From CAYQTE01 sp964420285 (GTDB lineage: Bacteria > Planctomycetota > Phycisphaerae > Tepidisphaerales > Tepidisphaeraceae), in assembly GCA_964420285.1 (NCBI GenBank), contig CAYQTE010000011.1, positions 28,384-92,383 of the forward strand: a stretch of DNA of 64,000 nt. The letters run 5' to 3'. The position numbers and the translations under genes are program-made. How positions within the stretch are numbered: position 1 is the stretch's first letter; each line of letters starts with the position of its first letter. A model generated the notes under the pieces. It worked only from the letters and a program-made list of their open reading frames with translations. It made no database searches and was not told the DNA's origin. This document shows positions 56,919 to 64,000 of this stretch, in pieces.

Positions 56919-57518
56919 CCCGCTCTTCGGCGGCACCGTTCCGCATTCCGGGCATCGCTGGGGCGTGCCGCGAAGATCGTAGCCGCAGACCAGGCACAAT
57001 CCGTGCAATCGCCGATGCCGCCGCCGTCGCCAGCGGAAAATGTGCCGAAGTTCGAAGATCGGGAGGACCGCCAGCGCAGCCATCGGCATCCAATAGGGAA
57101 CAATGACATACGTATCGAACGCCCCCGGCGGAAACGGTCCCCGGCCCTGAAGGCTGCGCGTTTGGCGCGAAATAAAAATCCCGTGTTGATATGACCCGCC
57201 CCAGTAGCGAACGTAATGGCCGATGCGTTCCCCCATCTGCCGATCAGTCGCCGCGGTTCCCGTCGTGTACCCCGCCGTCCAACTCTCTTTGGCCCGCACA
57301 TCAACCCATGTCGCATGAACCTCGACAAGCCCGTCGTCCGACGCCACATCCACGATTCGAGCATAGCCGCCATCAGCGCTGGCCGGGCCATGATAGGTCC
57401 ACTCGTCCATGCGCCAGTGGCTTAGCGCCCATACGGCCGCCGTCGCCATGCACAGGAGTAATGACGCGATTGCAACTGCGTCGAACAGCCGACCGATGAT
57501 TCGCCCGATCCTGCCCAT
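56904..57518 (-). CDS. Membrane zinc-ribbon protein, paralogue a
   Basis: 204 residues from ATG 57518 (TTGAGG nine bases upstream). One N-terminal helix (AVAIASLLLCMATAAVWALS), an outer region of about 110 residues, a second helix (YVIVPYWMPMAALAVLPIFE) and a cytoplasmic tail RWRRRRHRR ending in the ribbon CLVCGYDLRGTPQRCPECGT. The four cysteines suit one zinc. Its 3' end overlaps the dctA-like gene by 15 bases, convergently. The next gene upstream has the same plan. Family without known function. Confidence 0.78.
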   Translation of the reverse strand: MGRIGRIIGRLFDAVAIASLLLCMATAAVWALSHWRMDEWTYHGPASADGGYARIVDVASDDGLVEVHATWVDVRAKESWTAGYTTGTAATDRQMGERIGHYVRYWGGSYQHGIFISRQTRSLQGRGPFPPGAFDTYVIVPYWMPMAALAVLPIFELRHIFRWRRRRHRRLHGLCLVCGYDLRGTPQRCPECGTVPPKSGSIGT

Positions 57519-57529
57519 AAGGAATCGCC

Positions 57530-58132
57530 TCAAGTGGGGTTCGATTTCCCTTTCGGCGGCACGGTGCCACATTCCGGACACCGATCCGGCGCGGCGCGAA
57601 GGTCGTAGCCGCAGACGAGACACATGCCGTGAGATATCCGGTAGTTCCGCTGTCGCCGACGCCGCATGTAGCCGATCTCAACCAGCGGGAGAATCGAAAA
57701 CAGCAACACGACCGGCCAGATGGGGATGACTACCGTAACATCGTGCAAATGCGGCCGCCTAATGGGCGGGGGCGTTACTTCAATGCACATTCCAAAGTGC
57801 GACCAACAACTTCCTTCAGGATCCGCGAAGTTCCAAGTGACCGTCATTGGCCGCTCGGCCTCTTCCTGATGCCCAAACCCTCGCGCCCCAATCCCACTCG
57901 AGCCCTCGTCGTGCTGGAGTATCCACTGCCGGCCAACGCACAGTAGCCCATCGTCGGACTCAGCGAAGATATCTCGCGCATACTCTGGGCCTGGATCAAG
58001 ACTCAAATAATCCCAAGAATCCCAACGAAAATAGCTGCGAATGAGTAGTGCAGCGGTCGCGATGCACAGCAGCAACGACAACACCGCCAATCCGCGGAAG
58101 AACCAACCGATGATGCGAGAGACCTTCCTCAT
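57530..58132 (-). CDS. Membrane zinc-ribbon protein, paralogue b
   Basis: 200 residues from ATG 58132. Plan as in paralogue a: helix 1 (FRGLAVLSLLLCIATAALLI), outer region with SYFRWDSWDYLSLDPGPEYA, helix 2 (TVVIPIWPVVLLFSILPLVE) and the ribbon CLVCGYDLRAAPDRCPECGT at the end. It lies 11 bases upstream of paralogue a on the same strand, so the two form an operon that arose by tandem duplication. A REP-like palindrome stands just upstream. Confidence 0.78.
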   Translation of the reverse strand: MRKVSRIIGWFFRGLAVLSLLLCIATAALLIRSYFRWDSWDYLSLDPGPEYARDIFAESDDGLLCVGRQWILQHDEGSSGIGARGFGHQEEAERPMTVTWNFADPEGSCWSHFGMCIEVTPPPIRRPHLHDVTVVIPIWPVVLLFSILPLVEIGYMRRRRQRNYRISHGMCLVCGYDLRAAPDRCPECGTVPPKGKSNPT

Positions 58133-58165
58133 TTCCCTGCCGCGCGACTCGGCGGCGCGGCTCTT

Positions 58166-58231
58166 GTAGGGTCCGCACCGCGGACCACGATTTTCAAATA
58201 CGCAAGCAACGGTCCGCAGTGCGGACCCTAC
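58166..58231. repeat. REP-like inverted repeat with nested palindromes
   Basis: The left arm GTAGGGTCCGCACCGCGG (from 58166) and the right arm ending GTGCGGACCCTAC (to 58231) are complementary over 21 bases with one mismatch. Each arm is itself nearly palindromic (GGTCCGCAGTGCGGACC). This is the structure of a repetitive extragenic palindrome pair. It ends on the stop codon of the CBM9-PKD gene, so it may act as a terminator or mRNA stabiliser. Confidence 0.75.
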
Positions 58232-59322
58232 CTGAGCAGAATCTCCCACACCTTGGTCCGCCGCGATTTGCCGGCGGCGCCTTCAACATCCAGGACCACC
58301 GTGTACCAGCCCGACTTCGTGTACGTGTGGATGGGGTTCTGCTCCGTCGATGTGGTTCCATCACCAAAATCCCAGTTCCACTTGGTCGGGTTGCCTTCGG
58401 ACTGGTCGGTGAACGCGACCAGACGGCGGTCCATGTTCACGATTTTGAACGACCAGTTCGCGGCGATCGGTTTCTTGAACTTGTCTTCCAGCGGCATGAG
58501 CTTGAACTGGCAAAGCTGCGAGGCGTTACCGTACATCGTGTGCTGGTCCGACAGGTTCCAGAAAAATTTGTCGCTCTTGGCGTTGGCGTCGCCGTAGTCG
58601 ATGAACGCCCAGCAGAGGCCGATCACCTGGTTTTCGGTCAGCTTGCTGATGGTGGAATGGTCGGGCCCATCGGCGCTGGCAAAATCAAACGGCGTGATGA
58701 AGAACTCCATGACCAGTTTCCCCGATTCGCCGGGCTTGAAATTGTAGTTGTACGCGCAATTGGCGTAGGGCAGGTCCTTGAGCCACTTCTGCGGGCCCCA
58801 GACCATGCACCAGTCCTTGTCCTGGGCCGGCGTGAAGGTGTGGTAGTTCTGCGCGTGCGTGTTCTGGAACGTCAGCCGGAGGTTGTCTACGCCGATCGAC
58901 TTGACGTCAGGATGTTGCTCGGCGGTGAGCGGGCCGCCGGAGCGGTCGGCATCGACGACGATCTCGAACGTGTCGTTGTGCAGCGCCGGCAGGCCGAAAT
59001 CCCAATAGCTCTTGGTCGCCTCGTAGAGGAAATAGAGCCGGCTTTCGCCCTTGACCCAGCCGACTTTCACGCGGGCATCGAAGCGCTTGGGATCGGGTTT
59101 GGCGGTTTTGTCATGGTCGTTGACCATCTGGTCCATGCCGATCCAGTAGCTGTCGGGGACAATGGCCCAGTCATCGTCGTTACCGTCAATGCGAGGGATC
59201 ATGTTGGCGGGGAATTGGAAGATCTTGTACGTCACGTCGGGTTTCTCCAGGGCCATGGCTCGGTTGAAGGGAAAAAGGCCGATCAAGAACAATACTAATC
59301 CGATAGAACGGCGACGCGACAT
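58228..59322 (-). CDS. Secreted CBM9-like and PKD domain protein
   Basis: 364 residues. GAGGAGG precedes the ATG. A signal peptide (SIGLVLFLIGLFPFNRAMA) ends near residue 25. Residues about 30-270 form a CBM9-like (DOMON-type) carbohydrate-binding fold, with RIDGNDDDWAIVPDSYW at the start, LYFLYEATKSYWDF and FEIVVDADRSGGP. A PKD domain fills 285-360: WNWDFGDGTTSTEQNPIHTY is its hallmark. No catalytic domain is seen. It lies 48 bases behind the PD40 propeller gene on the same strand, so the two secreted proteins may work together, perhaps in binding polysaccharide. Confidence 0.83.
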   Translation of the reverse strand: MSRRRSIGLVLFLIGLFPFNRAMALEKPDVTYKIFQFPANMIPRIDGNDDDWAIVPDSYWIGMDQMVNDHDKTAKPDPKRFDARVKVGWVKGESRLYFLYEATKSYWDFGLPALHNDTFEIVVDADRSGGPLTAEQHPDVKSIGVDNLRLTFQNTHAQNYHTFTPAQDKDWCMVWGPQKWLKDLPYANCAYNYNFKPGESGKLVMEFFITPFDFASADGPDHSTISKLTENQVIGLCWAFIDYGDANAKSDKFFWNLSDQHTMYGNASQLCQFKLMPLEDKFKKPIAANWSFKIVNMDRRLVAFTDQSEGNPTKWNWDFGDGTTSTEQNPIHTYTKSGWYTVVLDVEGAAGKSRRTKVWEILLR

Positions 59323-59370
59323 CGCAACCTCCTCGTTGTGTGCCGCCGGACAAACCCCCGACAGGTTTTG

Positions 59371-61335
59371 TTAACGCGGCGGCTTCTGCGATACACGGTA
59401 CAACCATCCGCCCTTGCTCGCCAGATAGACCAGCGTGTCGTCGGGGGCGTAGACGGGAATCGACTCGACGGAATCAAACGCCGTGCCCTCGACGCCATCG
59501 CTGACCACCATTGTCGTGATCCCGTGAACCTTCTGTGCGACATAGGCCATCCGCCGCCCGTCATCGCTGAAATATCCGAGGCCGCCGATGATGGTTGCGT
59601 ACGGGGGACCGGCCTGGCCGTCCTTGAAGATGAGCTGTCGATCGCCGCGCCAGCCGCTGTAGGAAACATGCTCGCCGTCGGGACTGAATTGCAGCGATTC
59701 GTCGTCCACGGAATCCAGACCTTCACCCTGATTTCCATCGACAACCACGGCCGTCTTGCCGCTGTCGAGCACGACATCGTAAGCCATGTGCCGGCCGTTG
59801 GAACTGAACAGCGGCGTTCCCGGATCAATCTGGCTGTAGACGGGTCCGATGACGCCGTCGAGCACCATGCACTTCTGGCGGCCCTTGTAAGCCTGATAGG
59901 CGACGTGCCGGCCGTCGGGGCTGAACGTCAGCGTTCCCTCGACAACGCCGTCGAGGGCCATCGACGATTGCCAGTCAACGACGACCATTTCCTGTCGGCC
60001 GCGATACGCCTGGAACGCGAATCGCCTTCCGTCGGGACTGAATTGCGCCGAGCCATCGACGATCGAATCGAACATCTCGGTTTCCTGGGCGTTGGAGACG
60101 ATCAGATGCTGCCGGCCGCGGGTGGCCTCGAATAGATAATGCCCGCTGTCGGGGCTGAATTGCAGCGAATCGGGATCGATTGATTCGTAATGTGTCTGCG
60201 CCTTGCCGTCCAGCACCAGCACCCACATCTGCCCGTCCCGCGCTACATACGCCAGGTGCTTGCCGTCGGGGCTGAATTGCACCGAGTCCGCCGCTATTTC
60301 ATCGTAAACCTGCCCCGCCTTGCCGTTGTTCATCACAAACAAACCGTCGCCGTTGTCCGCCAGATAACACAGTACGCGGCTGTCCGGACTAAACTGGATC
60401 GAATTCGACGCGATCGTCTGGCACGTCGCGCCCGGCCTGCCATCCAGGACGACGTTCCAGTCCCGGCCAATCACTCCCGCATACGCCAGGTGAAGCGAAT
60501 CGGCACTGAAATACAACTGCCCATCGAGGATGTCGTCGTAATTCGACCCGCGATGACCGTCGGCCACCACGAACCACTGGTTTCCCGCCCGCGCCACGTA
60601 TGCCAGCCGCCGGCCGTCGGGGCTGAACTGCAACGATCCATAGGCGATCTCGTCGTAGGGCCCCTGCTCGCTGCCGTCTACGACCGCGACGGTATTGCGG
60701 CCTTTTAGGGCAACATAGGCGATGCGTCGCCCGTCCGACGACCACATGGGCGAATCGTCGCGGATTTCCTCGTACCCCGTTCCCGCCTTGCCGTCCACGA
60801 CCTGCATCCAAAGACTGCCGCGGCGGGCGGTGTACGACACACGCTTGCCGTCGGGGCTGAAATTGGGAGCATCGTCGGCGATGTCCTGGAATTGCTGCTG
60901 CTCGACGCCGTCGATCACCGCCATCCACGCCCGCCCGGTCCGCGCGAAATAGCCCCAGTGCGATCCATCCGGGCTGAAGCTCAGCGAGCCGTCCCAGACC
61001 TCATCGTATGTGCGGCCGAAAGTCCCGTCGTAGTTGACGGTTTCCCGCGTGCCGCGGCTGGTGATCACGGCGAAGTGCTTGGTATCGGGCGAGAATTCCA
61101 CTTCCTGGATATTGCCCAAGAGCCGCGACACCGGATTCAGAACCGAACCGTCGGCGGCGACGGTTGTAGTCGGGCCGATGGTCACGAACTCGCTCGTCGG
61201 CCCACTGGTCGCCTGATCGCCCGCCGGCGGAGTATCGGCGGTTTGCCCCCGGCTCAGCGGGCCGGATAGGTACGCTAACACGCCCACCGCACACACCCAG
61301 CCCAGCAACATTGCCGTCCGTCGTCTGTTGAACAC
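59371..61335 (-). CDS. Exported PD40-type beta-propeller protein, paralogue 3
   Basis: About 654 residues. GTG 61335 is chosen because AAGGAG lies six bases before it; the in-frame ATG at 61341 directly abuts that site. A hydrophobic N-terminus (TAMLLGWVCAVGVLAYLSG) exports it. From residue 81 to 628 there are fourteen repeats, twelve of exactly 39 and two of 40 residues, each opening FSPDGRHxAY and carrying VVVDG and YDxI. A 26-residue cap ends the protein (LVYLASKGGWLYRVSQKPPR). Fourteen blades would make two seven-bladed propellers. It precedes the CBM9-PKD gene and is related to the two proteins at 14144-17858. Confidence 0.83.
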   Translation of the reverse strand: MFNRRRTAMLLGWVCAVGVLAYLSGPLSRGQTADTPPAGDQATSGPTSEFVTIGPTTTVAADGSVLNPVSRLLGNIQEVEFSPDTKHFAVITSRGTRETVNYDGTFGRTYDEVWDGSLSFSPDGSHWGYFARTGRAWMAVIDGVEQQQFQDIADDAPNFSPDGKRVSYTARRGSLWMQVVDGKAGTGYEEIRDDSPMWSSDGRRIAYVALKGRNTVAVVDGSEQGPYDEIAYGSLQFSPDGRRLAYVARAGNQWFVVADGHRGSNYDDILDGQLYFSADSLHLAYAGVIGRDWNVVLDGRPGATCQTIASNSIQFSPDSRVLCYLADNGDGLFVMNNGKAGQVYDEIAADSVQFSPDGKHLAYVARDGQMWVLVLDGKAQTHYESIDPDSLQFSPDSGHYLFEATRGRQHLIVSNAQETEMFDSIVDGSAQFSPDGRRFAFQAYRGRQEMVVVDWQSSMALDGVVEGTLTFSPDGRHVAYQAYKGRQKCMVLDGVIGPVYSQIDPGTPLFSSNGRHMAYDVVLDSGKTAVVVDGNQGEGLDSVDDESLQFSPDGEHVSYSGWRGDRQLIFKDGQAGPPYATIIGGLGYFSDDGRRMAYVAQKVHGITTMVVSDGVEGTAFDSVESIPVYAPDDTLVYLASKGGWLYRVSQKPPR

Positions 61336-61477
61336 GTGCATCTCCTTCACATGGCCCAACCGTCGACCCTCGCCAACATGTCATGCCCGATGATGCGGGC
61401 ACACTCTCTCGGCCGCAGCCGCTCGTTTCCAATCTCTCTAACATCATATACCAACGTGACCGCGTTTCGTGAGATGT

Positions 61478-62437
61478 TTATGGAATCAGAACGATCTTTC
61501 CGAACGACGCGCCTTCCATCACCTCGCGATGGGCCTTGGCGGCCTCGGCCAATGGAAGCTCCAATCCCACGACCGGCCTGAGCACGCCGGACTCCATCGC
61601 CGCCGTCAAACCGCTGTAAATCGCCCGATGCTCCTTTTCGGTGGCCGCGCCGAGCATCAGGCCGCGAATATCCGCCTCGCGGCGCATGGTGTCGCGCGGG
61701 TCGATTTCGATTCGGCCGCGGTTTCCGATCACCACCACCCGCCCGCTCTTGGCAAGCGCGGTCAGATCGCTGGCCAGATTCACATTGGCGAGCATTTCCA
61801 AGATCAAATCAAACCCTCGCCCGTCGGTGAGGGGTTTCCATTGGTCTTCGTGCTGGGTGACGTCATGTCCGACAGCATGATGGGCACCGTGCTCGATCGC
61901 GTAACGCCGGCCGGCTTCCGATGCCGACGTGGCGACTACGATCAACCCCGCCGCCCGCGCCAGTTGCACGGCCGACGTGCCCACCCCGCCGGTGGCGCCA
62001 TGAATCAGCACCGTCTCGCCCCCGACCGCCCCGCCGCGCTGGAAGAGGCCCCGCCAAGCCGTTCCCGCCGGAATGCCCACTCCCGCCCCCTGCGCGAACG
62101 TGATCGCAGCCGGCAGCGGATGCACATTTACCGCCGCGCACAGCGCCAGCGGCGCGTACGTCCCGCTCACCGACCGATCCGTATAAACGCGATCGCCCGG
62201 CTTGATTCCCTTCACGCCCGCCCCAACCGCCTCGACAATCCCGCCGGCATCGTTTCCCGGCGTATACGGAAACGGCACCGGCCCATACCCGCCGGTGCGA
62301 ATATACGCCTCCACCGGGTTCACACCCGCCGCCTTCACACGCACCAGCACCTGCCCCGCCTCCGGCCGTGGCTCAGGGGCGTCCTCAAGTTTCAAAACCT
62401 CCGGCCCGCCAAATTCATGCACACGAATTGCTTTCAT
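61478..62437 (-). CDS. NADPH:quinone oxidoreductase-like (MDR superfamily)
   Basis: 319-residue zinc-free medium-chain dehydrogenase of the quinone reductase (QOR, zeta-crystallin) group. It begins MKAIRVHEFGGPEVLKLEDA; GGAGG lies five bases before the ATG. The substrate domain has AAGVNPVEAYIRTGGY and TPGNDAGGIVEAVGAGVKG; the coenzyme motif is HGATGGVGTSAVQLARAAG, and LIHGA with the missing Cys/His zinc lobe fits QOR. Probably reduces quinones or enones with NADPH. It is followed by the PD40 gene on the same strand after 142 bases. Confidence 0.9.
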   Translation of the reverse strand: MKAIRVHEFGGPEVLKLEDAPEPRPEAGQVLVRVKAAGVNPVEAYIRTGGYGPVPFPYTPGNDAGGIVEAVGAGVKGIKPGDRVYTDRSVSGTYAPLALCAAVNVHPLPAAITFAQGAGVGIPAGTAWRGLFQRGGAVGGETVLIHGATGGVGTSAVQLARAAGLIVVATSASEAGRRYAIEHGAHHAVGHDVTQHEDQWKPLTDGRGFDLILEMLANVNLASDLTALAKSGRVVVIGNRGRIEIDPRDTMRREADIRGLMLGAATEKEHRAIYSGLTAAMESGVLRPVVGLELPLAEAAKAHREVMEGASFGKIVLIP

Positions 62438-63060
62438 ACGATCCTCCAAGCTCAAGACTCTAAGCCACGCCGTCTGTCCCGCTCGGACAAAAAACGACCG
62501 TCGCGTGATTCTACGTTCAACAAGCCAGATAGTGTGAGACGTGATCTGCCCAGGCCGTTGTCTTTCCGCGCCAAGCGCCTGGCGCGACGCTTTCGTCAAT
62601 AAGTTCCGCCCCGGCCAGCCATTACAACAAAAACCGGGAACATTCCGCTCCGACGACACCTTCGTTTTCAGCCGGATATCGCGGTTTACACCGAAGATCG
62701 CGTCCAAAAGACGCCCCAAATGTTTCGAAAAAGTTGGAACTTCGCCTGTAGGAGTTGGAACTTGGTATGAACTCTGCGCGCCCGAGTGCGATCTGGTAAC
62801 GGCAAATCGGAAGGTCGGGAAATTCCCCACATAATCGCTCGACAAGATCGCATTTGCCGGCCTTCAGCGCGGCTCGCGTTTTGCAACAGACGGAAGACCA
62901 CGCCGTAAGTCACTGGAGGTAACGCGGCACTGGGCGAATGTAGTAGAATCGGGACGGCATCGGGCACCGCGCAGAACGGCCGGGCGGGCGGAGACGAACC
63001 AGCGGGAACCCGATCCATCCGCGGGCCGCGGAGCGCTGAATCGAGGATGTGTGAGGCGAC
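62438..63060. other. Spacer of 623 bases with no supported gene
   Basis: Short open frames occur on both strands but none has family features or a ribosome binding site. A short direct repeat, AGTTGGAACTT, is at 62732 and 62753. The stretch before 62437 should contain the promoter of the quinone oxidoreductase gene. Otherwise I see nothing. Confidence 0.6.
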
Positions 63061-63861
63061 ATGTATTGGCGAAAAACAGTTGCGCACAAGGTCAATTGCC
63101 CCGATGGAGATTCGTGTCCCGTTCAGCTACCCTCTGGGTCCATATCCGCCTGGAACATAGTACAGAGATCTCTTAAGCGACGACTTGGTTTCACGCCGAA
63201 TTGGCACGGCGGAGTTTCGGCGGGCGGGGCCGGACGGCGTTCAATGCGCCCGTTTCGAATGGCCGCCGGCGTGATCGCAGTTGCCACGGCCGTGGTGCTG
63301 GCCCTGCACGCCGTATTTGGCAGGTGCTTCGCCGTTTCGGCCATACGCGGCACAACGCGATACGAAATTTTTCAATGCGGCAACACCGTTTATTTTCAGA
63401 AGTGCGCTTATAGCGCGGATGGCGGGGCAGAAATCTGGTTTTTCGAACCGGAAACTCCATTCTTCTTGCGGGGAAGCTACAGAATCCTGGTGTCCGGTAG
63501 CGCGACGACCGTCCCGCATGAGGCCGGCGGCGTTGGCGTTCTCGCGGGCGTCGTCGCGCCGGATTATGCGATGGACTTCCCGGGCGTCCCGTGCTGCCTT
63601 GGTCTACAAGTCCGAATCCGAGTGGAGTATTTCATCGTCCCGCTTCTTGCGGCTGGCGCGAGCCTGATCTGGCTCGGCAGGGTGCCAAGCCCACGTCCGG
63701 GTCTGTGCGCACAATGCGGCTACGACCTCCGCGCCAGCAAGGAGCGCTGCCCCGAATGCGGGACGCCGATTCCGCTCGACAAGACTCGCAACAGGCCGTC
63801 GGGGAAGGATTTGAAACCGCCGGAAACCGACCCGCCGGGGGAGCCGTTGCCGCCGGGGTGA
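63061..63861 (+). CDS. Membrane zinc-ribbon protein of unknown function
   Basis: Up to 266 residues. ATG 63061 has GAGG four bases upstream; the ATG at 63244 gives a product starting just before the first membrane helix and may be the true start. Helix 1 is AAGVIAVATAVVLALHAVFG, then an outer region of about 110 residues with several cysteines, helix 2 is YFIVPLLAAGASLIWLG, and the ribbon CAQCGYDLRASKERCPECGT follows. A Pro-rich tail (GKDLKPPETDPPGEPLPPG) ends it. Same family as the genes at 34336, 34666, 56904 and 57530. Confidence 0.7.
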   Translation: MYWRKTVAHKVNCPDGDSCPVQLPSGSISAWNIVQRSLKRRLGFTPNWHGGVSAGGAGRRSMRPFRMAAGVIAVATAVVLALHAVFGRCFAVSAIRGTTRYEIFQCGNTVYFQKCAYSADGGAEIWFFEPETPFFLRGSYRILVSGSATTVPHEAGGVGVLAGVVAPDYAMDFPGVPCCLGLQVRIRVEYFIVPLLAAGASLIWLGRVPSPRPGLCAQCGYDLRASKERCPECGTPIPLDKTRNRPSGKDLKPPETDPPGEPLPPG

Positions 63862-64000
63862 TGCTCGAGGTTATTCAGCGGGATGTTGGGTCGCGGAGTT
63901 CCTGAGAAGATGGGTCGGTGGTCGGTCCGGCGTCTTTAGGATCGCGGTCGGTGGGACGGGCGTTGGGTCCGTGCCAAGCCATCGTCGCCGATCATCCCGA

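Noticed and set aside
59371..61335. Regular DNA periodicity that could be taken for a repeat array or CRISPR
   Set aside because: The period is 117 bases, in frame, and degenerate at third positions: it is a repeated protein domain.
61384..61401. Small hairpin TGCCCG/CGGGCA upstream of the third propeller gene
   Set aside because: Six base pairs with a loop of six are expected by chance in sequence of this GC content.
62541..62834. 97-codon plus-strand open frame upstream of the quinone oxidoreductase gene
   Set aside because: No start signal, no hydrophobic or family pattern, and it covers the expected promoter region.
63875..63982. Minus-strand open frame of about 36 codons at the window end
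   Set aside because: No ribosome binding site, biased composition and no recognisable family; may be part of the spacer.

Overview
The window reads as a high-GC chromosomal segment of a planctomycete, most likely of the class Phycisphaerae. This is inferred from several lineage-typical traits seen together: five small membrane proteins ending in a C-x2-C-G-Y ... C-P-E-C-G zinc ribbon, exported proteins carrying T-T-R-P or T-T-Q-P rich tails, long PD40-type propeller proteins, secreted glycoside hydrolases, and short isolated operons where other bacteria have long ones. No rRNA, tRNA, CRISPR array, prophage or insertion sequence could be recognised.

Layout. 1-14.1 kb is mostly housekeeping: glycyl-tRNA synthetase (cut by the window edge), S20, a PIN toxin-antitoxin pair, a secreted GH16 glucanase, a TPR protein, def-fmt, a membrane TPR protein overlapping ybeY and a CorC/HlyC-type protein, then TrkA-N and an isolated nuoD, and LOG-DUF1338. 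14.1-17.9 kb holds two tandem exported PD40 propeller proteins. 17.9-21.8 kb is an arginine succinyltransferase operon in the order astA-astD-astB, without astC or astE. 21.8-29.1 kb holds a FAD oxidoreductase, mfd, a PDZ lipoprotein, a CbiX-like chelatase and a beta-CASP RNA nuclease. 29.2-34.2 kb is a three-gene envelope operon of unknown function (a large propeller protein plus two related exported proteins). 34.3-37.4 kb holds a partly duplicated zinc-ribbon gene, a squalene-cyclase-fold protein and a parD/parE pair whose toxin is frameshifted. 37.5-42.6 kb carries an M42 peptidase, the tightly overlapping pdxJ-dapA-aroDE operon and a site-2 protease. 42.7-56.9 kb is an accessory region: an HMA protein, a RelE-type TA pair, GH105 and GH106 saccharidases, a SPINDLY-type TPR glycosyltransferase, three tandem secreted serpins and a D-tartrate dehydratase/DctA pair. 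56.9-63.9 kb contains two tandem zinc-ribbon proteins, a REP-like palindrome, a CBM9-PKD secreted protein, a third PD40 propeller (14 repeats of 39-40 residues), a quinone oxidoreductase and another zinc-ribbon protein.

How the genes work together. The secreted GH16, GH105, GH106 and CBM9-PKD proteins, with tartrate uptake and arginine catabolism, suggest a heterotroph living on plant or algal polysaccharides and organic acids. The three serpins would be secreted or periplasmic protease inhibitors with different specificities. The least described items are the serpin triplet, the very regular PD40 propellers with a common C-terminal cap, the three-gene operon at 29.2-34.2 kb, and the several families of degenerate short tandem repeats in spacers, two of which run into coding sequence.
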